A stretch of 64,000 bases of DNA, from the NCBI GenBank assembly GCA_023957975.1, contig JAMLGM010000007.1:124001-188000 (forward strand), in the 5' to 3' direction. Below the pieces are notes generated by a model. It made no database searches. It was not told where the DNA came from and saw only the letters and a list, made by a program, of their open reading frames with translations. Of this stretch, positions 16,204-25,535 are shown in pieces. The stretch comes from Microthrixaceae bacterium. GTDB lineage: Bacteria; Actinomycetota; Acidimicrobiia; Acidimicrobiales; Microtrichaceae. The first letter of the stretch is position 1, and each line of letters begins with the position of its first letter. A program made the translations under genes and the position numbers.

Positions 16204-17550
16204 GTGGTGACCCACGACGAACGAGTACGAAGCATCGTGGCGCAGGTGCGCGCTGCCAATGCCACCCCGGGGCCAACCCACATCGACAAAGGCGGGGTGC
16301 ACCACGTCGTTCCGCTGCCCGGTGACCGCCGGTTCGCCTCCCGGTCGATCGACACCTCAGCACTCACCAACATCATCGACATCGACACCGATGCCCTGAC
16401 CTGTACCGCCGAGCCCGGAGTCACCTTCGAGGACTTGGTCCGCGCCACCCTTCCCCTCGGGCTCGCACCGACCGTGGTGCCCGAACTGCGCGGCATCACC
16501 CTCGGCGGTGCGGTCGCCGGATGTTCGGTCGAGTCGATGTCGTTTCGCTACGGAGGATTCCACGACTCGTGCCTGTCCTACGAGGTGATCGGCGGCGACG
16601 GGGAGGTGCACGAACTGTCCACCACCCATCGCCCGGAGTTGTTCCATCACCTTCACGGTTCCTACGGCACCCTCGCCATCCTCACCCGGCTGACCTTTCG
16701 GCTTGTGCCGGCGAAACCCTTCGTCGCCGTCGAGTACCGTCACCACACCGACCTCGCGAAGTTCCGCGCCGACATGTCGGCGCACTGTGACCTCGACGGC
16801 AACCCCGACAACGATTTCGTCGACGGGATCATCCACGCCCCCGACCAGTTGACGCTGGTGGTCGGCAGGTTCACCGAGGCGCCCGGCGAGGGCGACCTGG
16901 CGACCTATTCGGGCGAGCAGATGTTCTTTCGCGAGGCCGCTCGCCGCTCACGCGATGTGATGACCGCCGAGGAGTACTTCTTCCGCTACGACCGCGACTG
17001 CCACTGGATGACCGCAACCGTTCCGCCGCTGCAGTTCAAACCACTGCGCCGTGCTGTCGGCCGCTGGTTCCTCGGCTCGACGAACCTGATCGCCTGGTCG
17101 AACCGAGTGGCACCGGTGTCGCGGCGCTTGCTGCGACGCCCCGAGGTGGTGTGCGACATCTTCCTGCCCAAATCGAACTTCGAACGCTTCTGGGAGTGGT
17201 ACTGCCGAGTGTTCGACTTCTGGCCACTGTGGGTCGTCCCCTACCGTCCGGCGACGCTGTATCCCTGGATCGGCCCCCATGTCCGCGAGGGCTTCGCCGA
17301 AGGGGATCTGTTCATCGACTTCGCCGTCTATGGGAAACGCAATACCGAACGCCACCGGGACTACTCCGAACTCCTGGAGGCCGCCACCTTCGACCTCGGC
17401 GGGATCAAGACCCTGATCGGCCGGAACCACTACAGCCGAGAGCGGTTCTGGCAGATCTACGACCGGCCGGCGTATGAGAAGGCCAAGGTCGAACTCGACC
17501 CGACCGGATTGTTCCCCGACCTCTACGACAAGCTCGGCAACGTCTCCTGA
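16204..17550 (+). CDS. FAD-binding oxidoreductase (DHCR24-like)
   Basis: 448 aa. N-terminal FAD-binding_4 (PCMH-type) domain: CTAEPGVTFEDLVRATLPLGL, then VPELRGITLGGAVAGCSVES and the pattern SFRYGGFHDSCLSYEVIGGDG. The C-terminal region (DIFLPKSNFERFWEWYCRVF; ending NVS after a conserved DPTGLFPDLYDKL) resembles actinobacterial FAD oxidases related to delta-24-sterol reductase. A role in lipid or isoprenoid reduction is therefore possible but not shown. No covalent-flavin His is evident. GTG start at 16204 or 16207. Confidence 0.82.
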   Translation: MVTHDERVRSIVAQVRAANATPGPTHIDKGGVHHVVPLPGDRRFASRSIDTSALTNIIDIDTDALTCTAEPGVTFEDLVRATLPLGLAPTVVPELRGITLGGAVAGCSVESMSFRYGGFHDSCLSYEVIGGDGEVHELSTTHRPELFHHLHGSYGTLAILTRLTFRLVPAKPFVAVEYRHHTDLAKFRADMSAHCDLDGNPDNDFVDGIIHAPDQLTLVVGRFTEAPGEGDLATYSGEQMFFREAARRSRDVMTAEEYFFRYDRDCHWMTATVPPLQFKPLRRAVGRWFLGSTNLIAWSNRVAPVSRRLLRRPEVVCDIFLPKSNFERFWEWYCRVFDFWPLWVVPYRPATLYPWIGPHVREGFAEGDLFIDFAVYGKRNTERHRDYSELLEAATFDLGGIKTLIGRNHYSRERFWQIYDRPAYEKAKVELDPTGLFPDLYDKLGNVS

Positions 17551-17559
17551 GCGACAATA

Positions 17560-17590
17560 CTGAGGTGGCTCCGCATCGGAGCCACCTCGG
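17560..17590. terminator. Intergenic hairpin
   Basis: A perfect 12-bp stem (GAGGTGGCTCCG and its complement) with a 3-nt loop, extended by a G-T and a C-G pair, 9 nt after the FAD oxidase stop. No T-tract follows. Confidence 0.5.
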
Positions 17591-17619
17591 CATGAAAGCC
17601 GCTCAACAGGAGCATCGCC

Positions 17620-18306
17620 ATGATCGACTCGCTCGGAGATGTCCTCCCGTTCGCCGCCGGGGTTGCGCTCAGTCCGATCCCGATCATCGGCGTGATTCTG
17701 ATGCTCAGTGCCGACCGTTCACGGGTGACCGGCCCGGCGTTCGGGGTGGCATGGGTGGTGGGGCTGTCGACGATCACCGTTGCGTTCGTTGCTGCCATGT
17801 CCGCCGCCGAAGGCGAGGGTGATCTCACCGACCCGGCGAATGCAGCTACGACCGGGATCGGGTGGGCCAAGCTGCTGGTCGGCGGGGCGTTCTTGGCCCT
17901 CGCGGTCCACAAATGGCGCACTCACCCTCGCGACGGGGAGGAACCGAAACTTCCGGCGTGGATGGACAACACCTCCGACATCTCTGGTTCGAAGGCCGCC
18001 GGGTTCGGGCTGCTGTTGTCCGCTGCGAATCCGAAGAACCTCGCACTCGTCGGCGCAGCGGCGGCCGCGATCGTCGAACAAACCGGCGGCGCAACCCCAG
18101 CGGTGGAGGCCATCGTCGTGTTCGTCGCGCTGGGATCGCTGAGCGTGCTCATTCCGATTGCCGCAAGCATCGTCGCTCCGCAGCGCGCCGCCGTCGCACT
18201 CGAGGACCTTCGCCATTTCATGACCCGCAACAACACGGCGATCATGATGACGGTGCTGGTGATCCTCGGGCTGAAAATGGTGGGTGACGGACTCAAGATC
18301 TTCTGA
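17620..18306 (+). CDS. GAP/Sap family membrane protein
   Basis: 228 aa with six hydrophobic segments. The opening DVLPFAAGVALSPIPIIGVILML and the repeat-like GFGLLLSAANPKNLALVGAAAA are typical of the actinobacterial GAP family (sulfolipid-1-addressing protein-like, LysE-related), in which some members help export cell-envelope lipids. ATG at 17620 has an ACAGGAGC site. The substrate is unknown; the next genes downstream encode an ABC exporter on the other strand. Confidence 0.8.
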   Translation: MIDSLGDVLPFAAGVALSPIPIIGVILMLSADRSRVTGPAFGVAWVVGLSTITVAFVAAMSAAEGEGDLTDPANAATTGIGWAKLLVGGAFLALAVHKWRTHPRDGEEPKLPAWMDNTSDISGSKAAGFGLLLSAANPKNLALVGAAAAAIVEQTGGATPAVEAIVVFVALGSLSVLIPIAASIVAPQRAAVALEDLRHFMTRNNTAIMMTVLVILGLKMVGDGLKIF

Positions 18307-18381
18307 GCCCATCCGTCCGACCACCGCAGAGCGGCAGCACCGAGACGGTGATGCCGAGCGGTGCCCGAGTGCGTTGCGACC

Positions 18382-19218
18382 TCAGTGGCTCGTGCGTTTG
18401 AACTTCGACGTGGCCAGATAGGCGAAGACCACCGTGATTCCGAGCGCCCACAACGCCGCGATCCACACGCTGTTGCCGGGGTCGGTGCCCGCGTACAGTG
18501 CGCGCCCGGCGTTGGTGACCTGGGTGAACGGGTTGGCGTCGGCGATCTGACGTAACCAGCCCGGCATCGACTCGGTCGGAACGAACGCCGACGACACGAA
18601 GGTCAGGGGGAACATCCAGATGAACCCCGCCGAGTTCGCCGCTTCCACCGATGACACCGACAACCCGACGAGCGCTTGAATCCAACTGAACGCGTAGGCG
18701 AACGCGAGGAACAACAACGTGGCCACGACGCCATCGACGACACCGCCGTTGAAACGGAACCCGAGGGCGAATCCGATGACGATGATGATCACCGCTCCGA
18801 GGCTGTTGCGGGCCAGGTCCGACAAGGTACGGCCGACCAGCACCGCCGATTGGTTGATCGGCAACGACCGAAGGCGATCAACGAAGCCCTTCGACATGTC
18901 CTCGGCCAACCCGACTCCGGTGAAGGACGAACCGAATACGACCGTCTGCGCCAGGATGCCGGGAACGAGGAACTGCGCGTAGGAGCCGGGAACCTGAATC
19001 GCCCCGCCGAACACGTAATAGAACAACAGCACGAACATCACCGGCTGCAACACGGTGAACATCAACAGCTCCGGGCTGCGGGGAATGGATCGCAGGTGTC
19101 GCGTCGCCTCGTTCCAGCTGTCGCGAATGGCCCACATCACGCTGTTGGGCGCATCGACTCCGGCGGAGGGCGCCGTCGCCGACCTTTCGTCGGATGCAAC
19201 CTTGCCTCGCGGGTTCAT
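18382..19218 (-). CDS. ABC-2 type transporter permease (DrrB-like)
   Basis: 278 aa with six membrane segments after a polar N-terminus. SIPRSPELLMFTVLQPVMFVLLFYYVFG, GSSFTGVGLAEDMSKGFVDRLRSLPI and the ending MPGWLRQIADANPFTQVTNAGRAL are strong DrrB/ABC-2 signatures. It would pair with the ATPase encoded just upstream (ATGA overlap) to export a drug or lipid. Because the partner ATPase carries a stop codon, the function of the pair may be impaired. Confidence 0.9.
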   Translation of the reverse strand: MNPRGKVASDERSATAPSAGVDAPNSVMWAIRDSWNEATRHLRSIPRSPELLMFTVLQPVMFVLLFYYVFGGAIQVPGSYAQFLVPGILAQTVVFGSSFTGVGLAEDMSKGFVDRLRSLPINQSAVLVGRTLSDLARNSLGAVIIIVIGFALGFRFNGGVVDGVVATLLFLAFAYAFSWIQALVGLSVSSVEAANSAGFIWMFPLTFVSSAFVPTESMPGWLRQIADANPFTQVTNAGRALYAGTDPGNSVWIAALWALGITVVFAYLATSKFKRTSH

Positions 19219-20162
19219 GCCGACACCTCCGCGTCGCTCGCGTGTCCAGTCAGTGCCAGGAATACGTCGTCGAGGGTGGGCGACGTGATGGCCACGTCCA
19301 CGACGGCGAGCGCGGCGGCGTCGAGGAGCCGCACGACGTCGGGGGTCGTCGTGCCCAGCCGTACCGGCACCATGATCGCTCCCCCCTCGCTGGTCGGCTC
19401 GGCCCCGCCGCGCACCGACGCCAACGCGTCCGCCACCTCGGTCAACGTGGTCGCCCCCGACGGCTCGATCACCGCCTTCGATCCGCCGATGAGTGCCTTC
19501 AGTTCCGCAGCGGTACCGCGTGCGATGACGAGCCCATGATCGATGACGACGATCTCATCGGCGAGACGGTCGGCCTCTTCGAGGTACTGGGTCGTGAGCA
19601 GCGTCGTCATGCCTTCGCGCTGTAACTCGTCGATCAGATCCCACATGTCGAGTCGGCTGCGGGGGTCGAGGCCGGTGGTCGGCTCGTCGAGAAACAGCAC
19701 CTTTGGGCGGGCGACCAGACTCATCGCGATGTCGAGTCGCCGACGCATTCCACCGGAGAAGCCCTTGACCAACCGATCTCCGGCCTCGTCGAGGCGGAAC
19801 CGATCGAGCAGTTCATTGGCCCGGCCGGCGGCCTCGGAGGACGAGAGGCGGAAAAAGCGGCCGATGAGGTCGAGGTTCTCGCGGGCGGTGAGGCGTTCAT
19901 CGACCGCCGCGTACTGGCCGGTGAGACCGATCCGTGAACGGATCCGTCGCGGTTCGGCGACCACGTCGATCCCGTCGATGAACGCCGTGCCGGCGTCGGG
20001 CTTGAGCAGGGTGGTGAGGATCCGCACGGTCGTGGTCTTGCCCGCCCCGTTCGGACCGAGCATCCCCAGCACCATTCCGGCCTCGACCTCAAGGTCGAGG
20101 CCGGCAAGGGCCTAGGTTTCCCCGTAGTTTTTGACGAGCCCACTGGCCTCGATGAGTGGCAT
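19215..20162 (-). pseudogene. ABC transporter ATPase (DrrA-like) with in-frame amber codon
   Basis: Read from the ATG at 20162 the protein starts MPLIEASGLVKNYGET, meets TAG at codon 17 (20112-20114), then continues in the same frame as ALAGLDLEVEAGMVLGMLGPNGAGKTTT for another 299 codons without a break. Walker A GPNGAGKT, the DrrA signature FSGGMRRRLDIAMSL, Walker B VLFLDEP and the C-terminal DrrA tail are intact. A single C-to-T change in a CAG codon would explain it. Translation restarting at GTG/ATG codons near 20075 would make a protein lacking the first beta strands. Inactivation, reinitiation, or a sequence error are all possible. Confidence 0.8.
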
Positions 20163-20294
20163 GGCGGTCAGCCTACCGACCATTGCCGGGCAGATCCGCG
20201 GAATTTCCAGACAACGTTTTCGTCTGGTTTCGACGGCCCGCAGGCGCGCCCGCCGAGTTCCGGTGCCGCGGCACGAAACCGCCGCGATCGCGCG

Positions 20295-21512
20295 TTACGG
20301 AACGCGAACTCCCGACGCCGAACGGGCGATGACGAGGCGCTGGATCTCGGAGGTGCCCTCAAAGATCGTCATGATCTTGGAGTCGCGGTGCCAACGCTCA
20401 ACCGGATATTCGCGGGTGTAGCCGTAGCCGCCGAGAATCTGGATCGCTTCTTCGGTTGCCCTCACCGCCACCTCGGAGGCCTTCAGCTTCGACATCGAAC
20501 CTTCGCCCTGCTTGAACGGCGTGCGGGTGGCGGCCATCCAGGCGGCGCGCCAGACCAGGAGGCGGGCGGCATCGATCTCGGTCGCCATATCGGCGAGCTT
20601 GAAGGCCACGCCCTGCTTCATGATGATCGGTTCGCCGAACGCCTGACGCTCCTTGGCGTACTCCAAGGAGTACTCGTACGCGGCGCGGGCGATGCCCACC
20701 GCCATCGCACCCACCGTGGGCCGTGTCGCCTCGAAGGTCGCCATCGCCGGCTGCTTTTCGCCGGTGCTCTCGTTCTCCTTCGCCTTGGCGATCTTGGCGT
20801 CGAGGCGTTCCTTCGAACCGAGCAGACACGAACCGGGAATCTTCACGTCCTCAAGCACGACCTCGGAGGTGTGCGAGGCGCGGATTCCGTGCTTCTTGTA
20901 TTTCTGACCTTGGCTGAGCCCCGGGGTGCCGGGAGGGATGATGAAGCTGGCATGGCCCCGCGAACCGATGCCCGGCTCGACGACCGCCACGATGACGTGA
21001 ATGTCGGCGATGCCGCCGTTGGTGATCCACGCCTTGGTGCCGTTCAAGGTCCAGGTATCGGTCTTTTCGTCGTAGACGGCGCGGGTGCGGTATCCGCCGA
21101 CGTCCGAGCCTGCGTCGGGTTCGGAAGCACACAGCGCACCGAGCTGCACCTTTTCGGCGGTTCCGTAGCACTGCGGAACCCATTCAAGGGTCTGTTCCTG
21201 GGTTCCGTTGGCCGAGATCGCCGCGGCGGCAAGGCCCGATCCCATGATCGACAGCGCAATGCCGGCGTCGCCCCAGAACAGCTCCTCGACGGCGAGCACC
21301 ATCGACAACCCGGTGGGATCGAACAGGGCGTTCGCCATGAAGTCCATCCCGTACAGGCCGATCTTCGCCGCCTCCTGCACGATGGGCCAGGGGAACTCCT
21401 CTTTTTCGTCCCATTCCTCGCCGGCGGGACGAATCACGTCCTTGGCGAAACCGTGGACCCACTCTTGGAGCTGCAGTTGGTCGTCGTTGAGTGCGAGCGA
21501 AAAGTTGCTCAT
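20295..21512 (-). CDS. Acyl-CoA dehydrogenase
   Basis: 405 aa. ALCASEPDAGSDVGGYRTRA and AWITNGGIAD bind FAD and substrate; RQAFGEPIIMKQGVAFKLADMA and EEAIQILGGYGYTREYPVER are the C-terminal signatures. The Glu in IFEGTSEIQR is at the catalytic-base position of short/medium-chain enzymes. Catalyses the first step of beta-oxidation, with electrons passed to ETF. ATG at 21512 has GAAGGTGA 7-9 nt upstream. Its promoter carries the TetR operator (21592-21607). Confidence 0.93.
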   Translation of the reverse strand: MSNFSLALNDDQLQLQEWVHGFAKDVIRPAGEEWDEKEEFPWPIVQEAAKIGLYGMDFMANALFDPTGLSMVLAVEELFWGDAGIALSIMGSGLAAAAISANGTQEQTLEWVPQCYGTAEKVQLGALCASEPDAGSDVGGYRTRAVYDEKTDTWTLNGTKAWITNGGIADIHVIVAVVEPGIGSRGHASFIIPPGTPGLSQGQKYKKHGIRASHTSEVVLEDVKIPGSCLLGSKERLDAKIAKAKENESTGEKQPAMATFEATRPTVGAMAVGIARAAYEYSLEYAKERQAFGEPIIMKQGVAFKLADMATEIDAARLLVWRAAWMAATRTPFKQGEGSMSKLKASEVAVRATEEAIQILGGYGYTREYPVERWHRDSKIMTIFEGTSEIQRLVIARSASGVRVP

Positions 21513-21591
21513 GTGTCGGTCACCTTCTCTGCGTCGAATGGCCATTCGGGCCACACGGGAACACCACGGCGAGCTCGCCGCTGGCCTATAA

Positions 21592-21607
21592 GTTACCGGT
21601 GGGTAAC
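21592..21607. promoter_or_regulatory. TetR operator at acyl-CoA dehydrogenase promoter
   Basis: GTTACC-GGTG-GGTAAC, the same core as the tetR operator at 15332-15347. On the minus strand it reads GGTAACTTATAGG, so the arm runs into a likely -10 (TAACTT or TTATAG), about 80 nt before the coding start. Confidence 0.72.
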
Positions 21608-21693
21608 CTCGGTTTCCAACCATCGCTTGCCAGCGGACCGGCGTCGACGCTGCCGACCGGTGCGGGCGATGTCACGTGTACGTTGTCCCTTCG

Positions 21694-23208
21694 ATGAGTG
21701 CTCCGCGAACCTTCGCCAGACTCTCCACGGTGGCGGGCACGGTGGCCGCCATCTCCTTGGTCGCTGCGGTCTCATCGTGTAGCGCCGGCGGGTCCGGCGA
21801 GGCCACCGCCGTCGTCGACGACGCCGCCCCGACGACTACGACGACCGCGACCACCACGAGCGTTGCGACGATGAACGGCTCAGCGTCGCTCAATGATCCG
21901 ATCGTGGCGGGCTCCGGCAACGGCGGCTACGACGTCACCCGATATGTGATCGACCTCGACGCGACCGACGCCAACCGCGGCGGCACGGTGGCCGCCACCG
22001 TCGGCATCGAACTCTCGACGACCGCCGACGCCCCGCTGGCCAGCTTCAACCTCGACTTCGCCGGATTCGACATCGATGAGGTGCTCGTCGACGGCTCCGC
22101 CGCAGTGGTGGCTCGCGACGATGACGAGTTGACGATCACCCCGCCGTCGCCGATCTCCGGGGACCACGTCGTGACCATCACCTATTCCGGCACCCCGGCG
22201 ACGATCGACGACGTCACGTCCCCTGGTTCCATCGGGTGGCTGCGGTCGCCGACCGGGTCGTTCACCGCCGCCGAACCCAACGGCATGCACGGCATCATCC
22301 CGTGCAACGACCACCCGAGCGATCCCGCGCAGTTCCACATCACGATTCACGCCGCAGCGGGGGAAACTGCGGTGGCCTCCGGACGCTCCGGCGAGGTCAT
22401 CACCCACCCCGACGGCTCGACCACCTCGCAGTTCACGGTGAGCGACGACATTCCGCTGTACGCGCTGCAGATGGCGGTGGGCGACTACGAGGTGACCACC
22501 CACGACGTGGCGCTCTCGCAGTCGACGGTGACCATCCGCCACGCCGTGCCCCGCAGCGCACCCGCTGCGGTGACGGAGCAACTCGGGCTCACCGAGGCAC
22601 AGCTCCGCTGGTTCGATGCGACCGTCGGCCCGGTGCCGGAGGGCATCTACGGCGTGTTCGTTCCCGACACGCCGCTCGCGTTCGCGCTCGAGACCCACAC
22701 CCTGTCGATGATCCCGCTCGACTGGTTCACCTCCGGATCCACTGAACTCGTCGCGGAGGTGACCGCGCACGAACTCGCGCATCAATGGTTCGGCAACCTG
22801 GTCAACCTCGGCTCCTGGTCGGACCTGTGGTTGAGCGAGGGTTGGGCGACGTATCTGTCGTGGATGTGGTCCGCTGCGAGTGGAGGCGCCTCGGTGCAGT
22901 CGCAGGCCGACGCCATCCGCGCCGGCTTCGACTCGTCCGGGGTCTCCATGGATGCCATCGCCGACCCGGACCCGCACGATCTGTGGGGGCCGCTGCGCTA
23001 CGAAGGTGGGGCGCTCGCCCTCCACGCGCTTCGCGCAGAGGTTGGCGAGGAGGCTTTTTCAACGATCATCGCAGGGTGGCCCGCAGAATTCGCCGACGCC
23101 TCGGTCACGACCTCCGACTTCGTCGCATATGCATCGAAAATCGCGGGGCGCGACCTCGGTGCGTTCTTCGACGCGTGGGTGTACAGCACCAGTCTCCCGA
23201 GCGCCTGA
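21694..23208 (+). CDS. Secreted M1 family metallopeptidase
   Basis: About 504 aa. Signal peptide (about 1-29) ending VAAVSSC, a possible lipoprotein, then a [10 protein letters not shown] linker. The zinc site is [10 protein letters not shown] with the third ligand Glu in LSEGWATY, 18 residues on. The substrate loop reads FALETHTLS where aminopeptidases have GAMEN, so exopeptidase specificity may differ. Shorter than full M1 enzymes: it ends soon after the catalytic domain. ATG at 21694 is preferred to a GTG 18 nt upstream because it starts directly at the signal peptide. Confidence 0.88.
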   Translation: MSAPRTFARLSTVAGTVAAISLVAAVSSCSAGGSGEATAVVDDAAPTTTTTATTTSVATMNGSASLNDPIVAGSGNGGYDVTRYVIDLDATDANRGGTVAATVGIELSTTADAPLASFNLDFAGFDIDEVLVDGSAAVVARDDDELTITPPSPISGDHVVTITYSGTPATIDDVTSPGSIGWLRSPTGSFTAAEPNGMHGIIPCNDHPSDPAQFHITIHAAAGETAVASGRSGEVITHPDGSTTSQFTVSDDIPLYALQMAVGDYEVTTHDVALSQSTVTIRHAVPRSAPAAVTEQLGLTEAQLRWFDATVGPVPEGIYGVFVPDTPLAFALETHTLSMIPLDWFTSGSTELVAEVTAHELAHQWFGNLVNLGSWSDLWLSEGWATYLSWMWSAASGGASVQSQADAIRAGFDSSGVSMDAIADPDPHDLWGPLRYEGGALALHALRAEVGEEAFSTIIAGWPAEFADASVTTSDFVAYASKIAGRDLGAFFDAWVYSTSLPSA

Positions 23209-23243
23209 CGCGCTGCGAACCCTCGCGGCTGCGGTCCGGGAAT

Positions 23244-23261
23244 TATTTGCATCTGCAAATA
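23244..23261. promoter_or_regulatory. AT-rich operator upstream of pirin
   Basis: Perfect 8-bp inverted repeat TATTTGCA-TC-TGCAAATA, striking in such G+C-rich DNA, 50 nt upstream of the pirin ATG. It looks like a repressor site of the MarR/PadR/HxlR size class; the regulator is not identifiable here. Confidence 0.6.
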
Positions 23262-23311
23262 GTTTGTACCGATGGAACCTGCAAGCAGAGCGTGCAAGGA
23301 GCGTAACCACC

Positions 23312-24073
23312 ATGACGACGACAACCTCGACCCGAGCCGACATACGTCGTGCACGCCAACGGTTTCACACCGATATCGGCTGGCTCGAATCGTGGCACTC
23401 GTTCAGTTTCGGCCACCACTTCAACCCCAACGAACTCGGCCACGGGCTGCTGATCGTCTCCAACGACGACGTCGTCGCACCCGGCGGAGGATTCGGCTCC
23501 CACCCCCACGCCGATATGGAAATCGTGACATGGGTGCTCGACGGCGAACTCGAACACCGCGACTCCGAGGGCAACCACGGCGTCATCGGCCCCGGGCTGG
23601 CCCAACGCATGAGCGCTGGAACCGGCATCGTCCACTCCGAGTTCAACGCGTCGAGCACCGCTCCCGCACGGTTGGTGCAGATGTGGGTCGTCCCGTCGCA
23701 AACCGGCATCACCCCCGGCTACGAACAGGTCGATGTCACCGATCGACTCGACGCCGGCGGCTGGGTCGCGATCGCCAGCGGTCAAGGCCACGAGGGCGCC
23801 GTCACCATCCACCAGCCCGGCGCCGTGATGTGGGTTGCGAGGATGGGCGAACGCGAACGCCTCGACGTGCCGCGCGCCCCCTACGTGCACGTCTTCGTGG
23901 CAACCGGCACCGTCGCGGTCGATCTCGAGGACCTGGCCGGCGACCAGTGGAACGGCACGACGCTGAACCAAGGCGACGCGTTGCGCCTGACCGGCGAACA
24001 GGCTGCGGCGCTCACCGCACTCGAACGCGCCGAAGTGATCGTGTGGGAGTCGGACCGCCAGGCCCGCCGCTGA
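23312..24073 (+). CDS. Pirin family protein (YhaK-type bicupin)
   Basis: 253 aa. Metal-binding histidines lie in FGSHPHADMEIVTWVLDGELEH and SAGTGIVHSEFN, and the N-terminus HSFSFGHHFNPNELGHG is typical of bacterial pirins. Pirins are cupin proteins; some have quercetinase activity or sense redox state. ATG at 23312 follows CAAGGAGCG. Regulation is probably through the AT-rich inverted repeat upstream. The stop codon sits inside a short 11-bp tandem repeat. Confidence 0.9.
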   Translation: MTTTTSTRADIRRARQRFHTDIGWLESWHSFSFGHHFNPNELGHGLLIVSNDDVVAPGGGFGSHPHADMEIVTWVLDGELEHRDSEGNHGVIGPGLAQRMSAGTGIVHSEFNASSTAPARLVQMWVVPSQTGITPGYEQVDVTDRLDAGGWVAIASGQGHEGAVTIHQPGAVMWVARMGERERLDVPRAPYVHVFVATGTVAVDLEDLAGDQWNGTTLNQGDALRLTGEQAAALTALERAEVIVWESDRQARR

Positions 24074-24124
24074 TCCGCCGCTGATCCGTCGCTGCGGCCA
24101 GGAACCGGCAAACAGGCGGACTTC

Positions 24125-25480
24125 TCAGGCCGTGCGCACCCGGGTGCCCTGGGCGGTGTCCTCCACCACGTAACCCAGCCCCACCAGTTCGTCGCGTAAC
24201 TCATCAGCGCGCGCCCAGTCCTTGGCCGCCCGCGCCTCGTCGCGTGCACGACACAGCGCCTCGGCATCATCTCCGACGTCGCCCTGCGCATCGCTCACCA
24301 CCAGACCGACTGCGTCCAGCATCGTGCGAAACGCCGAGGCCAACGGTGCTGCGGTGGCGCCGTCGCCCGCGTCGAGGGCCTTGTTGATGGCGGTAACGGT
24401 CTCGGCGACCACGGCGAGCGCACGCGGCGTGTTGAGGTCGTCGTCCATGTGACGGCGAAACTCCTCCAAGGTCGCGTTGTCCGCGGCAACGTCGGTGTCG
24501 AGGTCGCGGATGCGCCGAGCGAGCGCATCGAGTCGTTCGAGCGCTGCGCTCGCCTGCGTCGAGGTCTTCTCGTTGACGTCGATGGGGCTGCGATAGTGCG
24601 CCTGAAGGCACAGCATCCGATACGCGCGCGGGTCGAATCGTTCGATGAGGTCGATCAGGTTGGTGAAGTTGCCGAGGGATTTCGACATCTTCTCGCCGGC
24701 GACCTCGACGAACCCGTTGTGCATCCAGTGACGTGCGAACACCGTTCCATCCGCGATCGCCTGGGCCCGTTCGTTCTCATGGTGGGGAAAGCACAGGTCC
24801 TGACCACCGCCGTGCAGGTCGAAGCCCTCGCCGAGCAGGTCGAGGGACATGACCACGCATTCGGTGTGCCAGCCAGGACGCCCATCTCCCCAAGGCGCCG
24901 GCCACGCCGGCTCCCCCGGCTTCGCCTTCTTCCACAACGCGAAGTCGATCGGCGATTCCTTTTCATCGTCCACGCTGACGCGTGCACCCACCTGGAGTGA
25001 TTCGATGTCCTGTCGCGCCAACAGCCCGTAGTCGTCGACGGTCGAGGGCCTGAAATACACGCCATCGGAGGTCTCATAGGCGGACCCGTTGGCGAGCAGT
25101 CGCTCGATCATCTCGACCATCTCGGCGACGTATTCGGTGGCGTGGGGAACATGGGTCGGCCGCTTGACCCCGATGGCATCCATCGCCTCCCACCAGATGT
25201 CCTCACACTCGGCGGTGATCTCCTGCCACGGCCGCGCCTCGGCGTTGGCCCGGTTGATGATCTTGTCGTCGATGTCGGTGATGTTCGACACATAGACGAC
25301 CTCGTTGCCCGACCATTCGAGGTAGCGACGCAAAACGTCGAACACGAGGCTGAACCGTCCGTGGCCGAGATGGGGAGGCCCGTACACCGTCGGTCCGCAC
25401 ACGTACATCGTCACCCTGCCGCGATGGGCGGGTTCGAAGGGACGCACGGTTCCGGACGCGGTGTCGAACAAAGACAACAT
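24125..25480 (-). CDS. cysS: Cysteinyl-tRNA synthetase
   Basis: 451 aa. Class I motifs: HLGHGR (HIGH) near residue 35 and KMSKSLGN (KMSKS). Zinc-binding residues are seen in VCGPTVY, WHTECVVM and CFPHHENE. The C-terminal DALR/anticodon region ending LGYVVEDTAQGTRVRT argues for CysS rather than the shorter mycothiol enzyme MshC. The ATG at 25480 is preferred to one 24 nt upstream because TACCGT lies 7 nt before it (leaderless) and because it matches family N-termini (MLSLFDT). Confidence 0.93.
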   Translation of the reverse strand: MLSLFDTASGTVRPFEPAHRGRVTMYVCGPTVYGPPHLGHGRFSLVFDVLRRYLEWSGNEVVYVSNITDIDDKIINRANAEARPWQEITAECEDIWWEAMDAIGVKRPTHVPHATEYVAEMVEMIERLLANGSAYETSDGVYFRPSTVDDYGLLARQDIESLQVGARVSVDDEKESPIDFALWKKAKPGEPAWPAPWGDGRPGWHTECVVMSLDLLGEGFDLHGGGQDLCFPHHENERAQAIADGTVFARHWMHNGFVEVAGEKMSKSLGNFTNLIDLIERFDPRAYRMLCLQAHYRSPIDVNEKTSTQASAALERLDALARRIRDLDTDVAADNATLEEFRRHMDDDLNTPRALAVVAETVTAINKALDAGDGATAAPLASAFRTMLDAVGLVVSDAQGDVGDDAEALCRARDEARAAKDWARADELRDELVGLGYVVEDTAQGTRVRTA

Positions 25481-25487
25481 GTCGCCA

Positions 25488-25493
25488 ACGGTA
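25488..25493 (-). promoter_or_regulatory. -10 box, leaderless promoter of cysS
   Basis: TACCGT on the minus strand, 7 nt before the ATG at 25480. Confidence 0.5.
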
Positions 25494-25535
25494 GCGGAGC
25501 CCATGTTGGGCGCCGGCGGAGTTCGAGGCGCAGCG

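Noticed and set aside
24125-25480. Mycothiol ligase MshC instead of CysS.
   Set aside because: The protein keeps a full C-terminal anticodon/DALR region and the CysS ending LGYVVEDTAQGTRV; MshC is shorter and lacks it.
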